A DNA stretch of 64,000 nt from Clavulina sp. PMI_390 (lineage: Eukaryota; Basidiomycota; Agaricomycetes; Cantharellales; Hydnaceae): NCBI GenBank assembly GCA_015039315.1, contig WIDE01000040.1, positions 73,108-137,107 on the forward strand, written 5' to 3'. Positions within the stretch are counted from its first letter, which is position 1; the number at the start of each line of letters is the position of its first letter. Positions 23,491 through 34,417 of this stretch are shown in pieces. A program made the translations under genes and the position numbers. The notes below the pieces were generated by a model that saw only the letters and a list, made by a program, of their open reading frames with translations, had not been told where the DNA came from and did not search any database.

Positions 23491-25102
23491 ATGACAACTC
23501 CAGCGTCGTCGATCTCACCCTCCGACGATGCTCTGGCAAAGGAGCTCAGAGACCTCAGGGTTCAATACCCAACTACAGGGGCAGCAAAGCTAGTTCCTCT
23601 TCTGTTAGCTAGCAATCCTACATGGACCGTTTCCGAAAAACGCGTTCGAAAAATCCTGCAGAAGGAGGGCCTTTCCACTTCAGCTGCCCCAGGGGCGACC
23701 CCTAACAAGGGCTCTAACGTGGATGAAGATGATAGCTTCCCAACGTCTCACATCGTCGATAGCGTCGATCCTGCGAAGTGGTCGAAAAAAGTTCGAGTGG
23801 CAGACTTTGGTTCTCGAAAGGGTAAAGGTCTCGTAGCTACCGAGCCCATTGCTGAAAATGAGCATATATGGGTCGAGGACCCTTTAATCACATCTCCCGA
23901 GTCGTGGGTTATCGTTTATCCCTCTTTATCTTGGCTCTGTGGGCGTACACTCTCATTCCTTAACGGTGTTTCTGTTTCATATTTTCCTAGGGAACTTGAT
24001 CAACTTCATCGGAACGGACAAGCTTGTCTTTATTGTTCCAAGATTATACGCTCTTCCGGAGGTTATCATATCGAATGTAAATGCTCCGGAGTGTTTTGCA
24101 ACCGCCTGTGCTCGAGTAGGGGAGGAGGAGCACACGCCTTCCTCTGCGTCGGCCAAAACCCTGCATCGATCCCGTTTGTCAGATTCGTGAGTATCTGTGC
24201 TCACTAGATTGTGGCGAGGTTCTGACGCCATTTTTACATCGTATTATTAGATTCGTGATGAAAATTGGAAAGCACCTGGTGCTTTAGCTCGGCTCGCCGG
24301 CGTTCTGCTGAGCCTCGCCAGCAAAGGCCCGTCAGCAGCCCAGGAGCTTACACATACGATTGATTATGTCCGTGGTCTCGCCGGCCTCAGTCTTGATAAG
24401 AGGACACGCGTTATATCCAACTGGTAAGCACGATCAGCTGAGCCAGCCTCAGTGTGCTACCGATGCACGATTATCGGACAACTTTTACTACCTCTTACTT
24501 CCAATGACTCCAGGCAAGCGACGCAGACGGCTTCAGAGGAGTTGTGGAAAAAGACACATCTGCTGTTTGTCCAGGCGCTTCAGTCGCCCACAACGCCAGC
24601 GGATGCGAATATTCTTGCCCGCCTCAAGGGGAAAGGGGAACTGCCCGCTGACATCCTCCACCTCCTATTCGACTACGATGGGTTCCTTCTCGGTTTAGGC
24701 AAAATGAGCCTTAGTATGCACCTTCCTCAGTCTTGTTGCCTGCTCGAGATCACTTCCCTAATACTGGCTACTACAGATATGGAAGCGCACGGCGGCCTCT
24801 ACGTTCTGCATTCCCACATCAATCATTCATGTTCATCCAACATCTCTGTCCGCCATATCACGACCAATCACTCTCAGCGGATAACAATCATCGCCCGCAA
24901 AAACATTGATGCTGGGGAGGAACTGCTTGCAAGCTATGTGAACCCCAGCAATGATGTATGGGCGCGTCGGAGAGAACTCAAGGAGTGGGGCTTCGGTGTA
25001 TGCAACTGTGAGAGGTGTTTGGAAGAAGAAAAGACCGCTCCTCCTGAAGGTCAACAAAAAGTGGAGCTTGAAGACGAGCTTCGTGGATTCCTTGGTGTAT
25101 AA
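23491..25102 (+). CDS. SET-domain methyltransferase, SET5/SMYD-like
   Basis: Probable lysine methyltransferase of the SET5 group (histone H4 tail in yeast), likely nuclear. It starts at the ATG at 23491 (MTTPASSISPSDDALAKELR); about five introns. Residues 1-60 form a small helical N-terminal region (LRVQYPTTGAAKLVPLLLAS). The split SET domain opens with VRVADFGSRKGKGLVATEPI, is interrupted by a Cys-rich MYND-like insert (ACLYCSKII, HIECKCSGVFCNRLCSSR), and closes with HSHINHSCSSNISVRHI (the NHSC core), GEELLASYVN and the post-SET Cys cluster FGVCNCERCLEE. The catalytic-site Tyr in ELLASY is present. It ends GFLGV at 25102. Family assignment is firm; the exact substrate is inferred from yeast Set5. 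Confidence 0.86.
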
Positions 25103-25327
25103 CGCCATATCATCACTCTACAAAATGGAAACCATCTTGCTTGTTATCTCCGCGAGAGATTCGATTGACTCGATGATCTGAATCGCGAAATTTATGTTAG
25201 ATCGGCACGTTCGCGCGATGTCCGAGATTAATATTAGTGTTGCCTAGTGCTTGGTACTCTTTGGTACTACTTGGCAGTCGCAAATAACTCACATCAACAC
25301 AAAGCCCTGCTCGCTCTCCGGCTGATA

Positions 25328-27926
25328 ATGCCACCTAAACGCAAGTCTAGTGTGGATTCCACCACTGAAGGAGAAGGGAATCCAATGCTGGTACCGGAGA
25401 GCCAAGGGGGAGTCGATGATACTGTCAGTACCCCCGACCCAGTTGTGCGGTCTCCCGACACTGGGATTACTATGATGGAATCTGTTGGCGTGGAGCAGCT
25501 TGCTTCCTTTCAGAAGACTCTGGAAAATATCGGGTTTCGCGAAGTTGCAGAGGAAGAGGAGGGAAATACAACTGAACAACTCCTCGGGAATATGGTGCGT
25601 CAATTTCTTCCTCAGTTGGCGACTTTTGTCGCTCCACTTGAGCAGATGTTGAACACGAGTGGATCTATATATCATTACCCAGGCTCTCAAGCTCCTGCAC
25701 TCCCATACATCTGTCACAGCTCAGTTGGCGTCCCAGGCTGAGACGATCGCCTCGCTTACTTCACGCATGGATGAACTTCTCAGCACGCAAGACCAGGAGC
25801 GTGTTCGTTGGGAATCCGAGAGGTTTACCTCAAGCCGGATGACCGACGCTCTTCTAGCCGTCGCACGAACCGAGGAAGGTGGAGTGAAGACTCGCCATCT
25901 GGAGCGCGAGTGCGATCGAGCTCTGTCAGAGAACTATCAGCTCCAGCTGAGGCTGCAGGAGATGACGGCTAAAGCGAAGGCAGCGGAAGATCAGCTCGCA
26001 CTGCTACGACCCTACGCACTGTATTCTCCTGGAGGGGGTCTGGGTGCACTTAGAACATCAAATGGCGCGTCCCTGCGACATTCGACCTCTCCACCATCCC
26101 ACGCTGTCTATGGTCCTTCTCACAGGAAAGCCTCATCCTCATCGAGGAAAAGCTCGAACGACAATGGATCGAGCTCAACGCATCCGAGTGGTAGTCCTGA
26201 CTCCCTCGACGATCTCATTACCGCAGCTCAACAGGCACTTGGCTCTGAAGAGGGTTCCTCAAACTCTTATGAGCGCAAGGAATCACCGCACTCGGAGCCA
26301 TCATCAAACTCTCCCACCGAGAAAACGGCTCCTCGAAGTGCTCTAGACGTCCTCGTCGCAGTGGCGTTTGGAGAGAGCTCGGGGACCATGGATGTGGATG
26401 AGCTTGCCCCATCTTCCTCCATCGCCCCGTCGAAATCGCACCCAAGCCCGAGTACTTCCTCTGCCAGTCATATCACTGACGGGGCTCGTCCAAGGATGAA
26501 CTCCAAGAGCAGCAAGGTCGCATCTCCCGCATTGTCCAATGCCTCCTCAACTACACCGAAATCCCTACCTGCATTTATGAACTATGCTCCCGACTATAAG
26601 TCAATAAGCCATAACCCTTCCTCATCAGCCACTGCAACGACCTCGTCTTCTACGCCTGCTCATCCAGCGTCCAAGACCCCTACTCTCCTACCTCCCCAAA
26701 TCCATCACCTCCCTTTCCCCTCCACCTCGGTACCTGTTCCCGTACCAATGCCGATGCCACTGCCAATGGGCATGAACATGGGCATGGGTATGCGGCCGTA
26801 CTATGTGCCCCCTATGTCGATGCCTATGTCTCTCTCCATGGGCTACCCGCATGCGCACGCTCACCCCCACGTCCATCCCCACGCACATGCGACCGCCCAC
26901 CCATTCCTAGCCTATTCCCCGCCCAAGCCAGTACCTATGCTCACACAGGCGCAGGCCCAGTTTGGGTACAAGCCCAAACCTTTGTCGGCTCCTGCGTTTG
27001 GTATCGCGGCGAGAGTTGGGGGTATTGCCGTGGCAGGAGGCAGTCTAGGAATGCCATCAGCGAAGGGAAAGGGGAAATCGCCTGTGCTCGTTAGTGCAGC
27101 TGCTACTCTCTCAACAGCAGCGGGGCCATCATCATCAGGCTCTTCGATGGGGGCTGGTATTGGGAGCAAGCCCTCTCCAAAGGCTTCCACCTCCAGTGCT
27201 GAGGCCGACAAAGCCGACAACGCCACCGCTGAGGCTCCCGATGATGGTACGGAAACCCCGTCTATGTCTGCAACTCTGACGAGCAGGAAGGGCAAGAAAC
27301 GTGCTGTCCCTCCTATCCCAACCGCTAGGAAAGACTCGGAGGAGACTGATGAGATTGTTGAGGATGGCTTCGGTGTTGATCAGTCGACACTGCAGGAGCT
27401 CGGGGCTGAACAAGGACCGCCGAGGAAGAAACGGCGGGGCGCGAGTGGTACTGCTCCTTCAGCAACTGGCAAAGTACTCAAGAGCGCTGCACCAGTTTCG
27501 GCTGGAAGCAGCTCAAGTGGGGCCACTCCATCCGTAAGTGTCAGCTTTTTCCTTTCCATCCTATCCACCGCACTAGACTGCTAACCTACCAATTCACCAA
27601 TCTCCACTATCGTGTGCTGCATGTAGGCAACGTCGTCGCGGACTGCTCGGAACAGTCGCGGTCGCTCTCGGTCATCATCTACAGCAACCGTATCGACAAC
27701 AACAGCGCTAACGCCAGCACTAGCGTCAACAGATGCGACCTTGCCGGGTGTTACGCCCACAGCATCGACAGCTGCAGCGGCATCCCCATCTTCGTCGACA
27801 AGAATGGCGATAACTGCTACCTCAGCCTCTTCGTCCATCAAACCAACGATACCAGCGACTTCTTCCTCGTCTGTCATGGAGGGTGGGGCGACGAGCCCAT
27901 CGAAGATGACCGCCATAGCTGCATGA
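25328..27926 (+). CDS. low-complexity protein with coiled coil and Met/Pro/His-rich tract
   Basis: Function unknown. It starts at 25328 (MPPKRKSSVDSTTEGEG). The first exon is acidic. A predicted coiled coil follows around 25730-26010 (ETIASLTSRMDELL, SENYQLQLRLQEMTAKAKAA). A long Ser/Thr/Pro-rich region then holds a striking tract at about 26720-26910 of alternating Pro-Met/Gly-Met pairs followed by alternating His residues (PHAHAHPHVHPHAHATAHP). Basic KRAVPP and PRKKRRGAS segments near 27300-27450 could be nuclear signals. The last intron (about 27535-27625) joins to a Ser/Arg then Ser/Thr/Ala-rich tail ending KMTAIAA at 27926. The first intron (near 25640-25685) cannot be joined in phase with confidence. 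Composition and charge suggest a nuclear, largely disordered protein. Confidence 0.65.
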
Positions 27927-28139
27927 TCGGGGACGAGGAGCTCAGCGGACTGATTCACCTTGATTTTATGCCTTATTCTGTTATCATGGTATTTATGGGA
28001 CACTTGGATTTATGTGAACTGTACTTTCGTTTGTTCATTATACCGCTTACTCATGGAACTACAATCGATTACCGACAAAAAATAAACGGCTGGAGAATGC
28101 AACGATAGATAGTGATAGTGACAATGCACGCGAGGGAGA

Positions 28140-29143
28140 TCAATAGGGCTTGAAACGCCGGGACTCCTTGAGCTTCATTATCTTTGCCTTGTCCTCCTCG
28201 AATTTTCTTCGGAGATCCATGAAATCTTGAGGTAAAAAGAGATGACCAATACCATTATCAGTCGTGTATCGGACGATAAAAGGCAAAGTAGCACCTCCAT
28301 ACCTTTTCGCTTCTTCTCCCGTAACTGGAACGTATAAAAGTCTGTCTTCTCCTTTTGCTTCCGCTTCTTTTTCTCCATCTCATGCACCTGCCCACTATTC
28401 GCCTCAAGCTGGAACTTGCGGCTCGCCACACCAGCACCACCACCGAGCGTAGCGCCATATGCGCCTCCACGCGTGACGAGCGTAAAGCCATCCTCATCGA
28501 CGATCGCTTCGCCCTTTTTGTATTTCGTGGCCTGCTGCGCGGCGAGCCGAGCGGCCTCTGCGCGCACTTCAAAGGCTTCCATGTAAGAATCTGCGTGCTC
28601 TCGCGCGATGGATGCGGGTGGTCGGAGGGTGTCGTATGTGGCGATGAGGCGGGCTAGGCCTGTGGGCGGAGCAGAGGGATCGAGAGGGGGCCATTTGAGC
28701 TTTTTGGATGACTGTTTGGTTTTTGAGAGGGATAATGCGGTGGGGATGGATGAAGAGTCGAGGAATATTATGTGCGCTGTGTGTCCTGAGGAGCGCGGGG
28801 CAGGTGGAGGGGTAGGAAGAGGGATTATTTTTGATGTGGATGCGACAGGTTGTTTTTCTTCATCATCATCGTTATCGTCTTCTTCAATTTCATCGGCGGA
28901 AGAAGATATTGCAGCATCTTCAGAGGAGTCTAGTGATGCTCCTGAGAATACAACTTTTTCCAGAGTGCCACAGCCATTGGCCTTGAAGAACTGGGAGAGC
29001 TGTCGTTCGGTGCAGTCCACTGGTAGATTTGAAGCAAAAAGCGTTCTATCGCCAGGAAGACTGCTCCCCGGTTTCGCCTCGTGTTTTCTTATATAGACAT
29101 AGTGGATCGTAGTAGCAGAAAGCGTGAGTGGAAGGACCTCCAT
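28140..29143 (-). CDS. RRP7: ribosomal RNA-processing protein 7 (Rrp7)
   Basis: Nucleolar 40S ribosome-biogenesis factor (UTP-C module in yeast). It starts at 29143 (MEVLPLTLSATTIHYVYIRK). The N-terminal part has an RRM-like fold: TLFASNLPVDCTERQLSQFF resembles RNP2 and helix 1, and an acidic insert sits in the loop. The C-terminal Rrp7 domain is clear: DSYMEAFEVRAEAARLA, a VDEDGFTLVTRGG segment and the conserved DFYTFQLREKKRK. One intron (about 28222-28303) then joins the final exon, whose DLRRKFEEDKAKIMKLKESR followed by RFKPY is the hallmark tail. Stop TGA at 28140-28142. Divergent from the Nudix gene, with about 80 bases between the start codons. Confidence 0.9.
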
Positions 29144-29152
29144 CGGGGGTGG

Positions 29153-29159
29153 TATAAAG
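29153..29159 (+). promoter_or_regulatory. TATA-like element in the RRP7/Nudix divergent promoter
   Basis: TATAAAG on the plus strand, about 70 bases before the Nudix ATG at 29226 and inside the 82-base interval between two divergent start codons. Role inferred from position only. Confidence 0.4.
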
Positions 29160-29225
29160 TCCTAAAAACAGCTGAAGAGAGCGTGGGAACTTGTGGCCCG
29201 ACTGAATACCCACGATCCTCCCCTC

Positions 29226-31018
29226 ATGTCTTCCACCAAGAGCGCGCTGCCCGTCCAGCTGGACACGCTCCTCAAGTACTTGGGCATCAGGAAGCCGCTT
29301 GAGGGTAGCCCAAAGCTGCTCAAGGAGCTCAGGCGATCGGTTGTCCTTCCAGATGAAACGAAACAGTGAGTGCAGCAGCGCTCAAGAAACGGCGTCGGGT
29401 GCCTCGGCCATTTGGTCCCCGGATCTGCGACGACGATGAAAGGTCCGTCGAGCTAACAACACTATATTTTATTGTGATAGATGCGTAGGACGGTTGGCAA
29501 ACTACAAACCTCCTCCGCCTCCTGCAGGCACGGTGTATCCAATGTCCAGGAGTGCGGCTGTCCTTGTTGCGTTGTTCGCAGGACGAAGTGGGGACCTCTA
29601 TGTCATGCTTAACAGGTATGATTATTCACCCCTCGATCTTGCTCTGCGGAGCTCTGATGGATGCAAGCTCACAGGAGAGCTGAATCCCTTAGGTCGTTCC
29701 CGGGCGACACATCCCTCCCTGGTGGACGGTGGGAGCCGGGTGACAAGTCACTAGAAGACACCGCAGTACGTTTTTGCAATATTCTTTTGCATTTGATGAT
29801 TGAGGACGAATTTCACTCACGATAAGCACTTGTAGAGACGGGAGGCGTTCGAAGAGGTATGCAGCAATAGCCATTATTATTCTGATGGGTGGCGTATGCA
29901 TGTTCATGGTCCCAACTGCTAGATCGGGCTCCCTCAAGACAAAGTTCGGATACCGTTCTTATGCTATCTTCAGCCATTTTGTAAGTCCTTCATCCCCAAA
30001 CCCTCCCCCAAGATACATCTATCCTCACTGCTACTTTCCAGTAACTGGCTCCAATCTCCTTGTTACCCCGTAAGCCGAAGCCGAATTCTACCCACGCCGG
30101 TGACTGGTGAGAACTCACATCTTCGATTCGACTAGGGTGGTCGTCCTCATTCTTGATCCGGCAATCCGCGTGAGTGCCCGGTTGTCCCTTTTTTCTTACG
30201 TGCTGTTAAGCTTGTCATTCTCACCTCGATCCTAAATTCATGCGCGCTCCAGCCAGTTTTGCACGAGCCAGAAGTATCTGCGCTCTTCTCTCATCCCTTC
30301 AAGTCTTTCCTGTCAACGACGTCACCTTTCCCCGATGGAAAGCACCATGCACCTCATCTCGTCGATCCTCGTTTGCCCCCTGCCCGCGCACCGTCGTACG
30401 CCTCGTCGACAGCACACCTCGGTTCACTCATTCGTCAACGCCACGGCGCCCCAGGCTCAGAGACCGATGCCTTCCGCCCTCTTCCACCGCCCCTCGCTCG
30501 CGAAAGCTCTGTGATCCCCGATCTCCCCAACTCGCCGGATCCCAAGAAGGCGGCTGTGGTGGGCTGGAAAAAGTTCCGCGCGTCGTCAGAGCCGGAGCCT
30601 GCCCCTGGGGAAGAAGAAGACGCGAATGAGATGGAGTACTACTCGTATCGCGATATACAGTGGGGTCAGGGACCGGTGAGGAACCATCGGTTCTTGACTG
30701 GGCGCGAGGACTATGGTATCAAACCCGTGTATGGGCTCACAGCGTACGTACACTCTCCTCTAAATGCTTGTTCCTCCACGCTTACTGGCACTTATGCAAT
30801 TTGTGCATGCTTATGCATGTAGAACGATCTTGTTGCACGCTGCCATAGCAGGATACGACCGCGCTCCCGACTTTGTGCAGTTTGCTCCAGGAGAGAAGTC
30901 CGTACAAGATCGCTTAATCTACGCGCTCGAGAATACGCCGGTGCTCAAGCTTGCTGTTGAGCAAGAAAAGAAGGAGCGCGAGGAGAAGCAGCGTCAGCCG
31001 GCCAAGAGCCGTTTGTGA
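29226..31018 (+). CDS. Nudix hydrolase, probable peroxisomal CoA diphosphatase (PCD1/NUDT7-like)
   Basis: Likely cleaves CoA, acyl-CoA or oxidised CoA to phosphopantetheine and ADP products. It starts at 29226 (MSSTKSALPVQLDTLLKYLG), with about seven introns. Exon 2 (SAAVLVALFAGRSGDLYVML) gives the first strands. The Nudix box is assembled over three exons: SLPGGRWEPGDKSLEDTA, then RREAFEE, then IGLPQDKV, preserving the REx2EExG metal-binding core. After that come PVVVLILDPAIRPVLHEPEV and a long Pro-rich loop. The protein ends KSRL at the TGA (31016-31018); S-R-L is a canonical type 1 peroxisomal targeting signal, fitting yeast Pcd1, which is peroxisomal. The usual GQVSFPGG stretch before the box is altered (GDTSLPGG). 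Substrate inferred from the family. Confidence 0.82.
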
Positions 31019-31643
31019 TGTACTACTGCAGTATTCGTCCTGTGCTTTTCTTTTTTGAGTCATTTTTTTGTTTTTCTACAGTACCAGTTATGAACCCAAT
31101 ACGATTGTGTTTTCGCTAAGTGATCTCTTGATGTCTTGCCTTCGGGCGCTGAATCTTCGGGCAGGAACGTCGAGTCACACTGTCACAAATGTGACCACGT
31201 TCCCGCCATCTCTCTCCGACTGTCTCAGTTCAGACTATGCTGGAGGTAACTGCCTCCAATACTATACGTTTCTACGAGAGAAGCTGCTAGGTCATGATGA
31301 ACCAGTCCTGAAACGATGACTGACACCTCGACGAAAGAGGAGGATAACCGTCCTTGGTTCTGGGCGGGGTCTGACACCGCGGATCAGGAATTCTACCACG
31401 TGGTGTCTCTTCCAAGCCATGACACCACCGCATGTGTCCTGGTGTGATCATTCGTCCTCCGTGAGGTCTCTAGATTCTCTTCATTGTCATAATCATTCCG
31501 AGTGACGGCTCTGTGAAACCGTAACATTTTATTGAATAGCACACACCCTTCATCTTCCTCTTTCCCGACCACGGTACCTCTACCTCTGCTCTAGCTGCTC
31601 TTTTCGATCTTAGGACCATCACCTCTGCTCATCTTAATCGTTA
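31019..31643. other. intergenic region upstream of F-box II-1
   Basis: No gene seen. The last 300 bases (about 31350-31643) are a promoter/leader segment repeated upstream of F-box II-2. Confidence 0.45.
31350..31643 (+). repeat. duplicated F-box II promoter/leader, copy 1
   Basis: Alignable end to end with 33190-33474. Shared landmarks are CACCGCGGATCAG, GTCCTCCGTGA, CTGTGAAACCGTA, TATTGAATAGCACA, CTCTACCTCT, TTAGGACCATC and GCCTCTGCTCAT or ACCTCTGCTCAT just before the ATG. The two copies differ at roughly one base in five. Confidence 0.7.
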
Positions 31644-32902
31644 ATGGCGCTGCTTTGCCGAATCTTTCCTCGTTTACCGCCCACACCAGTCACTCTCGCA
31701 CCTGTGGTGCAGCAAAGAGTCACAATCAAGGACCTCTCTGTCGAGATACTGTTCATGATTGTGTCTCATATATCTCGTGAGGACCTTGGGAATCTAGCTC
31801 AAGTTAACCATGGCTTCAATTCTCTTCTCACTCGCCGACTATGGAGTACGTCCAGGCTTGTCCTTGATTCTTACTCGCCCGCATAACACTAACCGCGCGA
31901 ATTTATCAAGCTTCCGTGAGAATAAATCTCCAAGCCGATCCAGGAACTACATATGGTGCTTTCACTCGCTTCTTCCAATTTGTTGCCCGCGATCAAGTCA
32001 GAGCACAAAACTTACGCGAGCTTACTTTGATCATGAAGCTCGGCCGATACCGCTCTACCCGTCATTCGATTGGCCAGATCGGAAAGGCGCTACATCTCCT
32101 CCCAAACCTCCAGCTGCTGCATATCAGACACTCTGACCGTCATATCCCGAATATGCTCTGCCATCCCCCTCTTGGCCAGCCTTGGCCCTTTAAGCTTCGC
32201 GCCTTTGCTTGCTTACTCAAACACCCCGAAGAAATCATCCCGTTCCTTCACCAGCAGCCCTCTATCGAGGACTGCAACATCCTATCAGCCTACGGGTCTC
32301 CAGGGGAGCGGTCACCATGTTTGGATCTGGCTCCTTTTGCAGTATCACTCCCCCACATCCGCCGCATTTCGTGCTCCTGGAAATGGTTCAAACCATTTTT
32401 TCAGGGTCGTGATCTCCTTTTTGTTGGATTTGATGTCACGCACGATCTCCTGGAGAACGCAGCCCAACGTTCAAACTCTACGCAACTGCAGCCTGGCACC
32501 ATTAACTCCGAGCAAGTTCGAGTTTGCGTGACTGGCGAAAGCAATCTCCTGCATTGGCTACCCCAATTAATTCAGCAGGACGTTGGCGTGCAGCTCCAGA
32601 GCATCCGAACACTCTTGTTTGAAGGGTATTCGCCTCTTACCCGGCTCGTCGCTGATACCCTTACCAATCCTTCTTCTTTCCCGAATTTGGAGGAAATCCG
32701 TTGGCGCTGGTTTCGCTCCCATCCCACAGAGCTGGAAGAACCCAAAATAGCCGAGGTTGCGAGATTCTGCGCTTCTCGTAACCCAAAACTTCAACTGATC
32801 AAATTTGGATTGCTGAGCGTGCTGTCTCCTTTCGGACAAATTGAGCGAGTTTGGAGGAGGGACCGTGATAATGGCTCATTTCACGAGGTCTACGTAGACT
32901 AG
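31644..32902 (+). CDS. F-box protein, array II member 1
   Basis: It starts at 31644 (MALLCRIFPRLPPTPVTLAP). Exon 1 holds the F-box: VTIKDLSVEILFMIVSHISR, then EDLGNLAQVNHGFNSLLTRR and LW. One intron (from TGG-A at about 31844, acceptor near 31909) joins exon 2 as TSVRINLQADPG. The remaining 320 residues look like a leucine-rich or related alpha/beta repeat region: LRELTLIMKLGRYRSTRHSI, ALHLLPNLQLLHI, LPHIRRISCSW, LLFVGFDVTHDLLENA, VGVQLQSIRTLLFEG, FPNLEEIRWRW, NPKLQLIKFG. It ends RDRDNGSFHEVYVD. Probably an SCF adaptor with a fast-evolving recognition region; it shows no similarity to array I beyond the F-box. Intact. Confidence 0.76.
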
Positions 32903-33474
32903 ATCTTTAATACAAGCATCTTATCGACCCAATCTCTCCTAGTTTTTGACTCGAGCCTTGATGTTCTGGCTAGCTCGAATGTGGTGACCTCACTCTGTCA
33001 CACTGGCAGCTGTGCCACAGCTGAACACGGTCAGTGACCTTGTTCCACCGCCTTTCCGTCTCCCTTCCCCTGTTTCTGTTCAACCATTCGGGAAGCAGTA
33101 AGTGCTATCCATCTCCAGGAAACAGCTATATGGGCTGCCGCTGCTGAAACAACTCCTGGACTTCTCGATGAAAAAGAGAGACACCAGTAGTCGCTCGCAC
33201 CGCGGATCAGCAAATCCAACACCTGGTGTCACTTCCAAGTTATGACATCACGACATGTCTCTTGGTATGATTAGCCGTCCTCCGTGATGCGCCTAGATCC
33301 GATTGGGTGTCACAATTATCATCATGTCCTTATCGCGAGTGAAGGCCCTGTGAAACCGTATATTGAATAGCACATACCTTTCATCCACCTCTCTCTCAAC
33401 CACGGCGCCTCTACCTCTATTCTAGCTACTCGCTGTAGTTTTAGGACCATCGCCTCTGCTCATATTAACTGCTG
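32903..33474. repeat. intergenic region with duplicated F-box II promoter/leader, copy 2
   Basis: The part from about 33190 to 33474 is the diverged partner of 31350-31643. The first half shows nothing recognisable. Confidence 0.6.
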
Positions 33475-34417
33475 ATGACGCTGCTTTGCCGAATCTTTCC
33501 TCGTTTATCGCGCAGGCCAGCCGTTCCCACAAGTGTGGTGCAGCAAAGAGTCACAATCAAGGACCTCCCTGTCGAGATATTGCTCATGATAGTGGCTCAT
33601 ATATCTCGTTGGGGCATTAGGAGTCTGGCTCAGGTCGATCACGAGTTTAATTCTTTTCTCACTCGCCGACTATGGAGTACGTCCAGGCTCGTTCTTATCC
33701 TTTACCGGCTAGCGAACATTAATCACATATATCTACCTAGCCTCCGTGAAGATTAATTTTATCAGGGACTGCGGGAGTACATATAAAACGTTCGCTCGCT
33801 TCTTTCAGTTCGCTGCCCGCGATGGGAAACAACCACGACAGTTGGACCCTACTCCTTTTAGAGGAGTGCTCCCCGAGGTACGCCATCTTTCGTGCTCCTT
33901 GGATTGGGCCGCCAAGTTTGCTATGCAGGAGCGGCACCTTCAGTCATTGACGGTGAACATTACACCTTACATTCTGCAGGAAGCAGCACAGTATCTAGAT
34001 CGCCCATCGTCACTCGGCACCACTTCAGCAGACCTCGTTAGAGTTTGCATGACGGGAGAATCTGGCCCTCTGCATCTAATACCCCAAGTCATTGAGCTAG
34101 ACGTTGGCGTGAAACTGCGTACCGTTCGAACCCTCATCGTTGAGGCCCGGCGCTCACCCCCCACATTATCAATCGCCGAGGCTATCTCCAGCAACTCTCT
34201 CCCATCCCTGGAGAGGCTCGAATGATATTGGATTCCCTCCGAGAGCACCGAGCTCGCTCGGTCTGGTGTTGAAGACTTCGCAAAATTGTGTGCCGCTCAG
34301 AATCCCAAGCTTCAGCTCGTGATCTTTGGCTTCCTGGGGTGGACCTGGTACATTACGCACGTTAGGCGGGTATGGAAAAGATTTGGTGATAGCCCGTCGC
34401 TTGTAGAAGTTAAATGA
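33475..34417 (+). pseudogene. F-box protein, array II member 2: internal deletion and nonsense codon
   Basis: It starts like member 1 (MTLLCRIFPRLSRRP) with an intact F-box and the same intron, joining TSVKINFIRDCG. After FARFFQFAARDG about 103 residues present in members 1 and 3 (from the LRELTLIMK segment to the segment before LDLAPF) are missing in frame. At 34223-34225 the conserved Trp of LEEIRWRW / LEELHWYW is a TGA (LERLE-stop-YW), a one-base TGG-to-TGA change. Beyond it the same frame stays open and conserved to VEVK and a TGA at 34417 (FAKLCAAQNPKLQLVIFG, VRRVWKRF). The frame downstream is hardly decayed, so the stop is recent, or the truncated product of about 200 residues may still be made. 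Confidence 0.8.

Noticed and set aside
26912..27295. Antisense frame in the low-complexity gene
   Set aside because: Mirror of biased coding sequence, with no independent signals.
27581..28003. Minus-strand Val/Asp/Ala-rich frame at the end of the low-complexity gene
   Set aside because: Antisense of the spliced last exon ending at 27926, which has proper donor and acceptor signals.
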